A DNA stretch of 53,071 nucleotides from Eubacteriales bacterium (GTDB taxonomy: Bacteria > Bacillota > Clostridia > Lachnospirales > Lachnospiraceae), in contig JAUNGM010000028.1 in NCBI GenBank assembly GCA_030524545.1, positions 1-53,071 on the forward strand, written 5' to 3'. The notes under the pieces are model-generated. The model saw only the letters and a list, made by a program, of their open reading frames with translations. It searched no databases and was not told where the DNA came from. The translations under genes and the position numbers were made by a program. How positions within the stretch are numbered: the stretch's first letter is position 1; the number at the start of each line of letters is the position of its first letter. Shown one piece after another: positions 9,801 to 17,684 of this stretch.

Positions 9801-12648
9801 TACACTGAATGTGCTTCCGCTGAAAAAACAGACGATCAAAGTGGCAGACAGTTTTACAAAGACCTACGGGGATGCGAAATTTGCATTAAATGCCTCCTGC
9901 AGCGGCGGAGCGAAATTAACGTATACCAGTGATAATACGAAGGTAGTAACTGTTTCTTCTAAAGGAGAGGTGACAGTGGTGGGCAGCGGTACGGCTGCGA
10001 TCACGGTTGCTTCAGAGCAAACCGATGAATATATTGGTACGGTAAAAAAGATTTCGATAGTGGTAAAGCCGAAAAATCTCAGCACGTGCCGTTTGATTTT
10101 TACGAAAACCGGTTCGATGCTCGCTGACAGCGCAGAGTTTTCCAAATATCTTGCAATTGTAGATGGAGAAACGATCCTGCAGGCAGGCAGAGATTATCGG
10201 TTTGGTGGAAGCAGCTGGAACAGCATGGGCAATCAGCTTTTATTACTGAGTAAGTATGTGGTGGGAATCGGCAATTATACAGGAGGAGGATATCTGTATA
10301 CATCCCCGATAAGTGATCCCCCTGCACTGTCCTCTGTGCTGAGAGATACAGACGGGGTGACCCTGTCCTGGGAAAAGGAAACCGGAGCATTAGGCTACGT
10401 AATCTATAAAAAAGTGAACAGCGGAAGTTATTCTTTAGCTGCAACAATCAAAGACAATACTACCGTAAGCTGGAAAGACAAGTCAGCCACTGCAGCAAAG
10501 TCTTCATACAGCTACTATATCAAGGCCTATACCAAAAATCAGAATGGAATGGTCTATACAAAACAGTCCTCCGCAAAAACAGCGGCAGCTTTACAGACAC
10601 CTGACATGAAGTTTGCAAAGGGAGTGCTGGACTGTGGCTTGATTCAGGAAACAGCATCGAATAAGCTGACTGCAAATACGGACGGGAAGATTACGTATTC
10701 ATCCAGTGATACAAGTATTGCAACCGTGGATTCCGCGGGAAACGTCACATTAAAGAAGCTTGGCAAATGCACGATCACCGCATCCGCAGCCATGACCCAG
10801 CGCTATGAGGCTAAAAAGGTGTCTTATACACTGAACGTGCTTCCTCTGAAAAAACAGACGATTAAAGTCGCAGACAGCTTTACAAAGACCTATGGGGATG
10901 CGAAATTTGCTTTAAATGCTTCCTGCAGCGGCGGAGCAAAATTAACGTATGTCAGTGATAATACGAAAGTAGTAACTGTCTCCTCCAGGGGAGAAGTAAC
11001 CGTTGTGGGCAGCGGCACGGCTTCTGTTACGATTACATCAGATGCGACCAGTGAATACATCGGAACTGCGAAGAAGGTACAGATTAAGGTAACACCGAAA
11101 TCAATCGGCAAGTGCAGGCTTATTTTTACTAAGATCGGCCCGATGTCCTCAGACAGCTCTGAATTTTCCAAATATCTTGCAGTGATTGATGGAAATAAGC
11201 TTCTGAAGGAAGGGAAGGATTATGAGTTTTGGGGAAGTTCCTCGTCATCTGCAGGAAATTCTCTGTATTATGTCAGCAAATCGGTGGAGGGAATCGGTAA
11301 TTATACGGGATATGAAAGCATGTCCGCACGTCCTGTCAGCAAGAATACCGTATTAACCTCGGCGGCCAGAACAGAAAAGGGAGTCAAACTGTCCTGGGAA
11401 AAGGAAGAAGGCGCGGCAGGCTATTGTATTTACGGAAAAAAAGGCAGTGAAGCGTACAGCCTGGTTCAGAAGATTACGAACAGGGATACGGTCAATTGGA
11501 CGGATACAACCGCATCCGATGCAAAAGAGACCTATGCTTATTACATAAAAGCGTATACACTGAACAGCTCCGGCAGCATAGTTTATGCAGAAAAGTCCAA
11601 AACCCTGACCGTTGCACCGAAAAAGACGGGAATGTCCGAGTGTAAGATTGCGGCAATCAGCAGCCAGGTTTATACAGGCAAGGCAATTCAGCCTGCTGTT
11701 ACTGTTACCTACGGAAAAACAACCCTGACCAGGGATAAAGACTATACGCTGACTTATTCCGGCAATATCAATGCCGGAACAGCAAAGGTAACGGTGAAAG
11801 GAAAAGGTGATTACAGCGGAACCGTTACAAAAGAGTTTACGATTAAAAAGGCAGCCAACAGCATTACGGCCGCTAATTTCGTAAAAAATGCCAGCCCATC
11901 CAAAGTACAGACGCTTTCCATTGGTGCAAAGGCGAAGGGCGGTAAATTCACTTATAAGTCCAATAACAGTAAGATTACGGTAGATAAGACAGGAAAGGTG
12001 ACCATTGCGAAGAACTATGCCGGAAAGGCAACAATTACGATTACAGCAGGAAACAGCAATTACCAGACAGTAAAGAAAAACATTACGGTTACTGTCAATC
12101 GGATTGCCAATGTAATTACGGCATCGAATGCTACCAGGAACTATTCTGCCAAAGCCCAGACATTTTCTTTGGGCGTAAAGCAGAAAGGAAAGGGAAAAAT
12201 AACTTACAGCAGCAATAACAAGATGGTAAAGGTAAACAGTGCGGGTAAAGTGACAGTCAGTGCCAAATTTGTCGGAAAGGCTGTCATTACGGTCAAAGCG
12301 GCTGCGTCCGGAATCTATAAAGCTGTAAGCAAACAGATTACCGTAACGGTAAAACCGCCTAAAACAGAGCTTTCCGGTGCGGTAAATACTGCCGGAAAGA
12401 AAATGACAGTGAAGTGGAAGAAAAATTCTGCGGTAACAGGGTATGAGATTCAGTATTCCACAGATAAAAACTTCAAAAAAGGTGTAAAAACAGTAACCAT
12501 AAAGAAGAACAGTACGATTTCTGCTGTGATTTCAAAGCTGGTCAAAGGGAAGACCTATTATGTAAGGCTCCGTTCGTATAAGCAGGTTTCTAAAGTAAAT
12601 TATTATGCGGACTGGAGCAGCCGGAAGCAGGTAAAGATTCAAAAATAA
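6877..12648 (+). CDS. Very large secreted protein with Ig-like and FnIII domains and three 342-aa repeats
   Basis: 1,923 residues from ATG 6877, chosen because GAAGGGGGAA sits 6 nt upstream and a signal peptide follows at once (MKKKLKKF, hydrophobic core, cleavage near LA-ED at ~28). Residues ~30-150 are acidic and low-complexity. Residues ~150-560 are a unique region. Residues ~562-1581 hold three tandem 342-residue units, each with Big-type Ig-like stretches (SSDTSIAAVDSTGKVTLKKL), a shared middle segment and an FnIII-like part (LSWEKETGALGYVIYKK). Then come an MBG-like domain (~1584-1660), more Ig-like modules, and a final FnIII domain (~1828-1923). No LPXTG-type anchor or terminal membrane helix is seen, so it is secreted or held non-covalently. 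Adhesive or glycan-binding work is likely but unproven. Confidence 0.88.
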   Translation: MKKKLKKFAAAVVTAAVVLNSVPFMTLAEDFGSGDSDWEIFEENGEAISGEIAAEDTQNMDIFGDSAAAVDTERDTAEDEIPVESSEFEAAPDESFSGDVFEDGSEEILFDDGEPEEEDVFGDGESTEDIVEDGVLGGELLGNGLASESLLSASGVSDNRNRQNYSVWSSPVKSYLTADASGYMRVEYAEGQVVIERYNAALQLQSQGYITSELPYFGGFYAGSNAYYLVFGQSNLAEDDSAEVIRVVKYDKSWNRIGAASLRGANTTYPFDAGSLRMAEYGGYLYIRTSHEMYTSSDGLNHQANLTMQVRISDMEIVDSYYRVMNISEGYVSHSFNQFIIVDDQANIVALDHGDAYPRCAAIGTYSAPAGGEFFTGDYYAGSVFGFRGETGQNYTGASMGGLEYSASHYLAAGNSVLQDEAWSDHSVRNIFVTSTARNLKNSFSSSSKWITNYTEASGISASTPQLVKLGSDSFLLLWAQMEGYSLNGKISYVFLDGAGNVTSSIYTKEGYLSDCKPAVSGEMAIWYVTDGEKLTFYKVKKDGSFEAEVGHIHTYEPKLQFTKTEVNCGLVEGSIENALTAETDGTITYASSDTDIASVDNSGKVTLKKLGTCTITVSASAGIHYAAKKISYTLHILPLKKQTIKAADSFIKTYGDAKFSLNASCSGGAKLTYASDNTKVAAVSAKGEVTVAGSGTAVLTITADPTTEYAGAVKKIPIEVKPKEISTCRLIFTKTGSMPSDSTEFSKYLAVADGETILQEGRDYQFWGNSWSSAGGQLLLLSKYVTGTGNYAGGGYLNASPISDPPALSSVLRETDGVTVTWEKETGALGYVIYRKVNSGSYALTATIKDNTAVSWKDKSATAAKSSYSYYIKAYTQNVNGKVYTKQSSAKTVAALQTPDMKFAKEVLNCGLIQETAANTLTTNTDGKITYSSSDTSIAAVDSTGKVTLKKLGKCTITASAAMTQRYEAKKVSYTLNVLPLKKQTIKVADSFTKTYGDAKFALNASCSGGAKLTYTSDNTKVVTVSSKGEVTVVGSGTAAITVASEQTDEYIGTVKKISIVVKPKNLSTCRLIFTKTGSMLADSAEFSKYLAIVDGETILQAGRDYRFGGSSWNSMGNQLLLLSKYVVGIGNYTGGGYLYTSPISDPPALSSVLRDTDGVTLSWEKETGALGYVIYKKVNSGSYSLAATIKDNTTVSWKDKSATAAKSSYSYYIKAYTKNQNGMVYTKQSSAKTAAALQTPDMKFAKGVLDCGLIQETASNKLTANTDGKITYSSSDTSIATVDSAGNVTLKKLGKCTITASAAMTQRYEAKKVSYTLNVLPLKKQTIKVADSFTKTYGDAKFALNASCSGGAKLTYVSDNTKVVTVSSRGEVTVVGSGTASVTITSDATSEYIGTAKKVQIKVTPKSIGKCRLIFTKIGPMSSDSSEFSKYLAVIDGNKLLKEGKDYEFWGSSSSSAGNSLYYVSKSVEGIGNYTGYESMSARPVSKNTVLTSAARTEKGVKLSWEKEEGAAGYCIYGKKGSEAYSLVQKITNRDTVNWTDTTASDAKETYAYYIKAYTLNSSGSIVYAEKSKTLTVAPKKTGMSECKIAAISSQVYTGKAIQPAVTVTYGKTTLTRDKDYTLTYSGNINAGTAKVTVKGKGDYSGTVTKEFTIKKAANSITAANFVKNASPSKVQTLSIGAKAKGGKFTYKSNNSKITVDKTGKVTIAKNYAGKATITITAGNSNYQTVKKNITVTVNRIANVITASNATRNYSAKAQTFSLGVKQKGKGKITYSSNNKMVKVNSAGKVTVSAKFVGKAVITVKAAASGIYKAVSKQITVTVKPPKTELSGAVNTAGKKMTVKWKKNSAVTGYEIQYSTDKNFKKGVKTVTIKKNSTISAVISKLVKGKTYYVRLRSYKQVSKVNYYADWSSRKQVKIQK
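8563..11640 (+). repeat. Three tandem 1,026-bp coding repeats
   Basis: Matching landmarks recur exactly 1,026 bp apart. GATGCG of the TYGDAKF segment is at 8845, 9871 and 10897, and the CGL codons are near 8581, 9607 and 10633. Units 1 and 2 are very similar at DNA level. Unit 3 begins alike but diverges in its last third. The period is a multiple of three, so loss or gain of a unit keeps the frame. Confidence 0.92.
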
Positions 12649-12773
12649 GCTGCCCGGTCTTTCGGATCTTCAGCGAATATTCCTCAGGAAAATCAGGAAT
12701 ACGGAAAGCAACAGGATAAAGAATAAAATAAGAAAGAGTATTGCATGATTATATAACCGGAGGTGAAGATACC

Positions 12774-13217
12774 TTGGCTATACAAAAGAAAAGAACACCC
12801 TGCAGCTCCAATATGGATCTGCGGAACGGAGAACCGGCAGATCAGATAAACACGGAAGGGCATGAAGTCGGCCGGACAGAGCCGGACAGGGGGCAGATGG
12901 CTGCCCTCTCCCGTCTTTGGGAGTCCATGGAAGATCCGGACGGGACTACGGAGGAGATTCTGTGGGAGACGCTTGTCCGGTTTCAAAATGAGACGTACTA
13001 TACGGCAAAGGGGCTGGATTTTACGTATACCATTAAGGGAAACGAAATGTTTGTGACCAGAAAGGACAAATCGATTACGAGGGCCACTGTAAGCATGTCA
13101 TTCCGGAAAGCTCTGGAACTGGACGGATATGTGACAGGCCCGAAGAAGCTTGGCACATTTGGGGCAAGCTACCTGTATCCTGTATTTCAAAGGCTGGGGA
13201 TTATCAAAGAAGTTTAA
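12774..13217 (+). CDS. Conserved protein of unknown function (TTG start)
   Basis: 147 residues from TTG 12774, preferred over TTG 12741 because GGAGG at 12759-12763 lies 10 nt before it. The N-terminal 60 residues are charged and look disordered. The C-terminal ~85 residues (TYTIKGNEMFVTRKDKSITR, then GPKKLGTFGASYLYP) look like a compact conserved domain that recurs in Firmicutes genomes as I recall; I can name no function. No signal peptide or membrane segment. It lies 125 nt after the large secreted protein and 15 nt before the next gene. Confidence 0.7.
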   Translation: MAIQKKRTPCSSNMDLRNGEPADQINTEGHEVGRTEPDRGQMAALSRLWESMEDPDGTTEEILWETLVRFQNETYYTAKGLDFTYTIKGNEMFVTRKDKSITRATVSMSFRKALELDGYVTGPKKLGTFGASYLYPVFQRLGIIKEV

Positions 13218-13232
13218 GGAGGTATGGTCTGC

Positions 13233-13931
13233 ATGCCGGGCTATATTTTACATCTGACATGTGCATGTATGGCATTGGAGATGATGCCGGAATCCAGCAT
13301 ATTACGTCAAAATACAAAGGAACGGAATGCTTTCCTGGCAGGCAATTTTGCTCCGGATGCCGTCACCGACAAAAGTTTTTCTCATTTCCGAAGTCCGGAC
13401 AGAAACGGAGCAATGATTGAATATCCGGAAGTTACGGAGTTCAGAAAGAAATACAGGCATTTGTTTGGAGACAGCAGCTGTCTCGGGTATGATTTTCATT
13501 TGTATATTGACCGGAGATTTTTTCTGGATTATCTTCCTCTTTTGATAGAGTTTCAGGATGAGGATGGGAAAAGTGAAATCCGGATGGATAGAGTGGCAAA
13601 AGTTCTTATCAAACGGACAGGCCGCACTGTTCCGAAAAATGATTTTTTTTCTGAAGAATATTATTATGGGGATTTTACAAAAATGAATTCCTATTTAATA
13701 AAACATTTTCATCTGCCTGTGCATTTGGATATGAATATCCAAAATCCGGGAATCCGGGAAGTAGATTATTCAGATATTGCTATCGTTATGGAACAGCTAA
13801 AAGAATTCTGCAGTGTTCCGGAAAAGGCAGCAGATGATCTGAAGGTCTTTGAAATGGAGAATCTGCTGAACTTTTTAAGGGAAGCAACAGGAGACTGGGT
13901 GGAGGAATGGAACACAGGCTTTTGGAAATAA
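13233..13931 (+). CDS. Zinc-dependent phospholipase C-like domain protein
   Basis: 232 residues from ATG 13233, chosen over ATG 13224 because the AAGGAGG at about 13216-13222 leaves 10 nt to the second but almost none to the first. The start PGYILHLTCACMALEMM, then FLAGNFAPDAV, SHF and GYDFHLYIDRRFFLDYLPL resemble the His/Asp-rich pattern of bacterial zinc-dependent phospholipase C-like proteins, often annotated as hypothetical in Clostridia. No signal peptide is seen, so the enzymatic label is tentative. Probably co-transcribed with its neighbours. Confidence 0.6.
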   Translation: MPGYILHLTCACMALEMMPESSILRQNTKERNAFLAGNFAPDAVTDKSFSHFRSPDRNGAMIEYPEVTEFRKKYRHLFGDSSCLGYDFHLYIDRRFFLDYLPLLIEFQDEDGKSEIRMDRVAKVLIKRTGRTVPKNDFFSEEYYYGDFTKMNSYLIKHFHLPVHLDMNIQNPGIREVDYSDIAIVMEQLKEFCSVPEKAADDLKVFEMENLLNFLREATGDWVEEWNTGFWK

Positions 13932-13946
13932 GGGAGATGATTTTTG

Positions 13947-14252
13947 ATGAGCAGTAATGAAGCAAAAGAACCGGCAGAACCGATCCGTATGAAGCTCGTG
14001 TTCTATGGACGTGTTCAGGGCGTTGGTTTTCGGTACCGGGCGCGCTATGCCGCAGACAGTCTCGGTCTGACCGGATGGGTGGAAAACGAATGGGATGGCT
14101 CTGTCAGGATGGAAGTGCAGGGCAGCAGAGAAAACATCTATGAAATGATAAGACGGATCCGGCAGGGAACATTTGTAAACGTTGACCATATGGATATGAA
14201 GGAAATTCCTCCGGAAGACACGGAAAGAGGATTCCGGGTGAGAGGATATTAG
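13947..14252 (+). CDS. acyP: Acylphosphatase
   Basis: About 101 residues, the usual size. It hydrolyses carboxyl-phosphate bonds such as acetyl phosphate and carbamoyl phosphate. The first signature GRVQGVGFRYR (with the phosphate-binding loop and catalytic Arg) and the GWVENEWDGSVRMEVQG segment (catalytic Asn) are both present. The start is ATG 13947, with AGGGAG at 13931-13936; the preceding in-frame TTG 13944 is less likely. Soluble and cytosolic. Confidence 0.93.
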   Translation: MSSNEAKEPAEPIRMKLVFYGRVQGVGFRYRARYAADSLGLTGWVENEWDGSVRMEVQGSRENIYEMIRRIRQGTFVNVDHMDMKEIPPEDTERGFRVRGY

Positions 14253-14339
14253 TACAACAGAACTTAGCTGAGACGTATTTACATTGGTATTTACATCGTC
14301 TTTGAAGCGTGAGACTGATCAGGAAAGGAGCGGCTTTGA

Positions 14340-15185
14340 ATGGCAAATAAGAAACCAGATAAAAAACCTAACAAGAAACCCAAAAAGAAAAGCAAAGTGG
14401 GAGATATTCTGCTGACGCTGATATTGATCATCGCAATCGGCGTATTTTGTTATGCAGCCTATAATCTGTATCATATCTATACAGAATATAAAAAAGGAAC
14501 GGACGAATACAACAAGATTGAGCAGATGGCAGTCACCAACCGAGATCCCGACAAAGTCCAGGAAGAGACCGGGGACACAGAAGAGCAGGGCTCATCTCTT
14601 GTGGCTCCTATGAAGATTGATTTTGCCACGCTGAGAGGTGTAAATGAAGATGTGATCGGCTGGATCTATGTGGAAGCTTTGGACGGCGTCAGCTATCCTG
14701 TGGTCAAAGGCAGTGACAACAGTACCTATCTTCATATGACATATGAACGGAACTATAATTTTGCAGGAACGATTTTTATTGACTGCGAAAACAGCGGAGA
14801 TTTCAATGACTGTAATACGCTGGTTTACGGGCATAATATGAAAAACGGTTCCATGTTCGGACAGCTCCGGAAATTCAGCCAGGATGCTGAAACTTATAAA
14901 AAGAGCAAGTATTTCTGGATATTTACCCCGGACAAGGACTACAGATATGAGATCATTTCTGCATATACCACAGGTGTGAACAGTGATACATATACCTTAT
15001 TTAAAGGTCCCGGAACAGAATTTGAGGAATATCTCGAAAAAATCAAAGGCCGCTCCGAAATTCAGACAGATGCGGGGGAAATGACGATCAGGGACAAAAT
15101 CGTGACTCTATCCACATGCACGGGCAATGAGTCAACACGCTTTGTGGTACAGGGCAGAAGAGTGGATGAACTGGATGTACAATAA
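14340..15185 (+). CDS. srtB: Class B sortase
   Basis: A 281-residue membrane-anchored transpeptidase. A lysine-rich cytoplasmic start is followed by one membrane helix (about residues 21-43) and an extracellular catalytic domain. The catalytic triad is visible: His165 (LVYGHNM), Cys260 (TLSTC) and Arg267 (STRF). Class B sortases attach proteins to peptidoglycan or pili by NPQTN-like or variant signals. No obvious substrate is encoded here: the big secreted protein upstream lacks a recognisable sorting signal. GGAG precedes ATG 14340. Confidence 0.93.
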   Translation: MANKKPDKKPNKKPKKKSKVGDILLTLILIIAIGVFCYAAYNLYHIYTEYKKGTDEYNKIEQMAVTNRDPDKVQEETGDTEEQGSSLVAPMKIDFATLRGVNEDVIGWIYVEALDGVSYPVVKGSDNSTYLHMTYERNYNFAGTIFIDCENSGDFNDCNTLVYGHNMKNGSMFGQLRKFSQDAETYKKSKYFWIFTPDKDYRYEIISAYTTGVNSDTYTLFKGPGTEFEEYLEKIKGRSEIQTDAGEMTIRDKIVTLSTCTGNESTRFVVQGRRVDELDVQ

Positions 15186-15221
15186 CAGGGGATTGATTAA
15201 AAAGGAAGAGGAGGAGTTCTT

Positions 15222-15953
15222 ATGGGCAATGAAATAGAAAAACTTCAGGAGATCATTGATACGTATGATAATATTGTGTTTTTTGGCGGAGCAGGGGTAT
15301 CTACGGAGAGCGGAATACCGGATTTCCGTTCAAAGGACGGGCTTTACAACCAGAAATATGATTTTCCGCCGGAAACGATTCTGAGTCATACTTTTTTTAT
15401 GAGACGGCCGGAGGAATTCTACCGGTTTTATCAGGACAAAATGCTTTGTGATACGGCAAAACCAAATGCTGCGCATCTGAAGCTGGCCGAACTGGAACAG
15501 GCCGGGAAGCTGAAGGCGGTCATCACGCAGAATATTGACAATCTCCACCAGATGGCAGGCAGCCGGAAGGTTCTGGAGCTTCATGGAAGTGTTTACCGCA
15601 ATTATTGTATGAAATGCGGCAGATTCCATGATTTTTCTTATATGAAGAATGCCAAAGGGGTGCCGCGCTGCGAGTGCGGCGGCATCATCAAGCCGGATGT
15701 CGTCCTCTATGAAGAGGGGCTGGACAATGATACGATCCGGGAATCCGTGCAGGCTATTTCCAATGCCCGGGTACTGATCATCGGCGGAACCTCTCTTGCC
15801 GTTTATCCGGCAGCAAGCCTGATCGATTATTTCCAGGGAGATCATCTGGTAGTGATCAATAAATCGCCTACTCCGCGTGACCGTTATGCGGATCTGCTCA
15901 TTCAGGGGCCGATCGGTCAGGTATTTTCGCAGATCGTGGTAAAAGGAGTATAG
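15222..15953 (+). CDS. cobB: NAD-dependent protein deacylase, Sir2 family
   Basis: A 243-residue sirtuin removing acyl groups from lysines using NAD. Seen: the NAD-binding motif FFGGAGVSTESGIPDFR, TQNIDNLHQ, the catalytic His in LELHGSVYR, a zinc ribbon with cysteines in YCMKCGRF and RCECGGII, and GTSLAVYPAA. Good RBS (GAGGAG) before ATG 15222. It ends 3 nt before the next gene, which implies one transcript. Whether deacetylase or desuccinylase is preferred cannot be read. Confidence 0.95.
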   Translation: MGNEIEKLQEIIDTYDNIVFFGGAGVSTESGIPDFRSKDGLYNQKYDFPPETILSHTFFMRRPEEFYRFYQDKMLCDTAKPNAAHLKLAELEQAGKLKAVITQNIDNLHQMAGSRKVLELHGSVYRNYCMKCGRFHDFSYMKNAKGVPRCECGGIIKPDVVLYEEGLDNDTIRESVQAISNARVLIIGGTSLAVYPAASLIDYFQGDHLVVINKSPTPRDRYADLLIQGPIGQVFSQIVVKGV

Positions 15954-15956
15954 ATC

Positions 15957-16148
15957 ATGGGACTTCTCTATGAAATCGGAGACATCGTAACACTGAAAAA
16001 GGGACATCCCTGCGGAAGCCGGGAATGGGAAATTTTGCGGGTAGGTGCAGACTTTCGCCTGAAATGTATGGGGTGCGGCCATCAGATCATGGTACCACGC
16101 AAAATGGTGGAAAAAAACACAAAAAACCTGAAAAAAAATCAGGAATAA
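15957..16148 (+). CDS. DUF951 family protein
   Basis: A 63-residue small protein (YEIGDIVTLKKGHPCG, REWEILRVGADFRLKCMGCG) matching the short Firmicutes DUF951 family, often found next to rpsF and possibly a nucleic-acid or metal binder given the Cys pair in CMGCG. The overlap of AAAGGAG with the end of the sirtuin gene sets the start at ATG 15957. Function unknown. Confidence 0.85.
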   Translation: MGLLYEIGDIVTLKKGHPCGSREWEILRVGADFRLKCMGCGHQIMVPRKMVEKNTKNLKKNQE

Positions 16149-16151
16149 TGC

Positions 16152-16180
16152 TTTACAGACCGCAGAAAATATGCTAAAAT
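16152..16180 (+). promoter_or_regulatory. Sigma-A promoter of the rpsF operon
   Basis: TTTACA, a 17-nt spacer and TAAAAT, immediately after the DUF951 stop codon. It starts the rpsF-ssb-rpsR transcript with a leader of about 70 nt. Confidence 0.8.
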
Positions 16181-16185
16181 CAACA

Positions 16186-16255
16186 ATCGTGATATATTTA
16201 TCCTTGCTCTTTGTACAGGCAAAGGGCCACCAAGACCACAAGGAGGTAAGAAAGC
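16186..16255 (+). promoter_or_regulatory. rpsF leader, candidate S6:S18 autoregulatory site
   Basis: The leader contains CTTTG...CAAAG, able to pair, followed by GGCCACCAAGACCAC next to the AAGGAGG ribosome site. Many bacteria carry an S6:S18-binding RNA motif in this position. The match here is by position and a loose pattern only. Confidence 0.3.
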
Positions 16256-16543
16256 ATGAACAAGTACGAGTTAGCATTAGTTGTGAGTGCCAAAGTAGAA
16301 GACGAGGTTCGTGAAGCAGTTGTAGAAAAAGCAAAAGGCTACATCACCCGTTACAATGGTAACATCACAGAAGTAGAAGAATGGGGTAAGAAAAAATTAG
16401 CTTACGAAATTCAGAAAATGCATGAAGGCTTCTACTACTTTATTCAGTTCGAAGCAGACTCAGCATGCCCTGCAGAAGTAGAAAGACATGTACGTATCAT
16501 GGACAACGTATTAAGATACTTAGTCGTTCGTAAAGACGCATAA
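16256..16543 (+). CDS. rpsF: 30S ribosomal protein S6
   Basis: A 95-residue ribosomal protein binding 16S rRNA with S18. NKYELALVVSAKVEDE at the start and WGKKKLAYEIQKMHEGFYYF are diagnostic. AAGGAGG precedes ATG 16256. First gene of the classical rpsF-ssb-rpsR operon. Confidence 0.98.
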   Translation: MNKYELALVVSAKVEDEVREAVVEKAKGYITRYNGNITEVEEWGKKKLAYEIQKMHEGFYYFIQFEADSACPAEVERHVRIMDNVLRYLVVRKDA

Positions 16544-16658
16544 TCTTTTTACAGATACAGACGTACAGGATGTTTGCTGTTAGCGGGCATCATACAGTGG
16601 ATTTTAGAAAGCACCATTAAGAAACCCGTTCACCCAAACAGAAAAAAGAGGTAAAAGA

Positions 16659-17111
16659 ATGAACAAAGTAATTTTAATGGGACGCTTAACAAGAGATCCT
16701 GAGGTAAGATATTCCGCAGGAGAAAATGCATTGGCAATTGCCAGATATACACTGGCTGTAGACAGAAGATTCCGTAGAGACGGCGAAGCAAGTGCTGATT
16801 TTATCAGCTGTGTGGCATTCGGCCGCAGTGCAGAGTTTGCAGAGAAGTATTTCCGTCAGGGACTGAAGATAGCGATTACCGGACGTATTCAGACCGGCAG
16901 CTATACAAATAGAGAAGGACAGAAGGTGTATACCACGGAAGTGGTTGTTGAGGATCAGGAATTTGCAGAGAGCAAGGCCGCTAGTGATAGCTATGCAGCA
17001 TCTCATCCTCATCAGAATGCGGCACCGTCCATGCCAAGTCCAAGCGCGGCAAGTGCAGACGGATTTATGAATATTCCGGACGGAATTGACGAGGAACTGC
17101 CATTCAATTAA
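16659..17111 (+). CDS. ssb: Single-stranded DNA-binding protein
   Basis: 150 residues: an N-terminal OB-fold (MNKVILMGRLTRDPEVRYS to EVVVEDQEF, about 1-105), a flexible Ser/Ala/Pro-rich linker, and an acidic tail ending EELPFN, a variant of the usual D-D-[DI]-P-F partner-binding tip. Tetrameric in the family; protects ssDNA in replication and repair. Sits between rpsF and rpsR as expected. Confidence 0.97.
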   Translation: MNKVILMGRLTRDPEVRYSAGENALAIARYTLAVDRRFRRDGEASADFISCVAFGRSAEFAEKYFRQGLKIAITGRIQTGSYTNREGQKVYTTEVVVEDQEFAESKAASDSYAASHPHQNAAPSMPSPSAASADGFMNIPDGIDEELPFN

Positions 17112-17227
17112 ACTGCCAGAGCACTTAATGATATCGGGCATTCGGGTACCGATGAAGTTTCGTGCGAAGTTGGTTCGAAGGAACCGGCATTGAACAAAAA
17201 CTGAAAATAAGATAGGAGGAAACCATC

Positions 17228-17494
17228 ATGGCTTACAACAATAGAGGTGAAAGACCGGACTCTCCAATGAAAAGAAGAGGCGGACGCAAGAGAAAAAAAG
17301 TTTGCGTATTCTGTGGTAAAGAAAACAATGAGATCGATTACAAGGATGTAGCAAAATTAAGAAAATACGTTTCTGAAAGAGGCAAAATCCTTCCGAGAAG
17401 AATCACTGGAAACTGTGCAAAACATCAGAGAGCTCTGACAGTAGCTATCAAGAGAGCACGTCATCTTTCCCTGATGCCGTACGTTCAGGATTAA
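17228..17494 (+). CDS. rpsR: 30S ribosomal protein S18
   Basis: 88 residues with [18 protein letters not shown] (zinc-ribbon-type start with Cys pair), [16 protein letters not shown] and [11 protein letters not shown], all typical of S18. AGGAGG lies upstream of ATG 17228. Last gene of the operon; a strong terminator follows. Confidence 0.98.
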   Translation: MAYNNRGERPDSPMKRRGGRKRKKVCVFCGKENNEIDYKDVAKLRKYVSERGKILPRRITGNCAKHQRALTVAIKRARHLSLMPYVQD

Positions 17495-17513
17495 TTAAAC
17501 TGCTTAACAATGA

Positions 17514-17548
17514 CACCGCCATCCTGCAGAGGGTGGCGGTGATTTTTT
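17514..17548 (+). terminator. Terminator of the rpsF operon
   Basis: CACCGCC and GGCGGTG arms, extended inward, enclose a short loop and are followed by ATTTTTTTG. Confidence 0.92.
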
Positions 17549-17583
17549 TGCAGGATGATATGGTATTATTTGTACAAATCTGA

Positions 17584-17589
17584 TATAAT
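17584..17589 (+). promoter_or_regulatory. Extended -10 promoter for gdpP
   Basis: TGATATAAT is an extended -10 element (TGn plus TATAAT). The -35 region 17 nt upstream (TGGTAT) is weak. It predicts a leader RNA of about 90 nt before gdpP. Confidence 0.6.
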
Positions 17590-17614
17590 AAGGACTAGCT
17601 TCTTGTCAATTTTC

Positions 17615-17669
17615 GTATCTGCTCAGTACCTGCGGAGACTGCCTGCTGAACAGATACTAATATTTTTTA
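17615..17669 (+). promoter_or_regulatory. Terminator-like hairpin in the gdpP leader
   Basis: GTATCTG/CAGATAC plus TCAG/CTGA form an 11-bp stem with one mismatch, followed by TAATATTTTTT. It lies between the predicted promoter and the gdpP start, so it could act as an attenuator. Confidence 0.6.
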
Positions 17670-17684
17670 AGAACGGTAGAAATT

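Noticed and set aside
8563-11640. Regular repeats that could suggest a CRISPR array
   Set aside because: The period is 1,026 bp and the whole repeat is coding in one frame; there are no short repeats with unique spacers anywhere in the window.
15330-16334. 334-codon open frame on the - strand
   Set aside because: It is opposite the sirtuin, DUF951 gene and rpsF; no ribosome site and no protein-family pattern.
17140-17200. tRNA-like GGTTCGAA sequence before rpsR
   Set aside because: No cloverleaf can be drawn; it is a small GGTTC/GGAACC hairpin in an intergenic spacer.
17590-17684. ydaO-type c-di-AMP riboswitch before gdpP
   Set aside because: The leader is too short (about 90 nt) and I cannot see the conserved core; only a terminator-like hairpin is supported.
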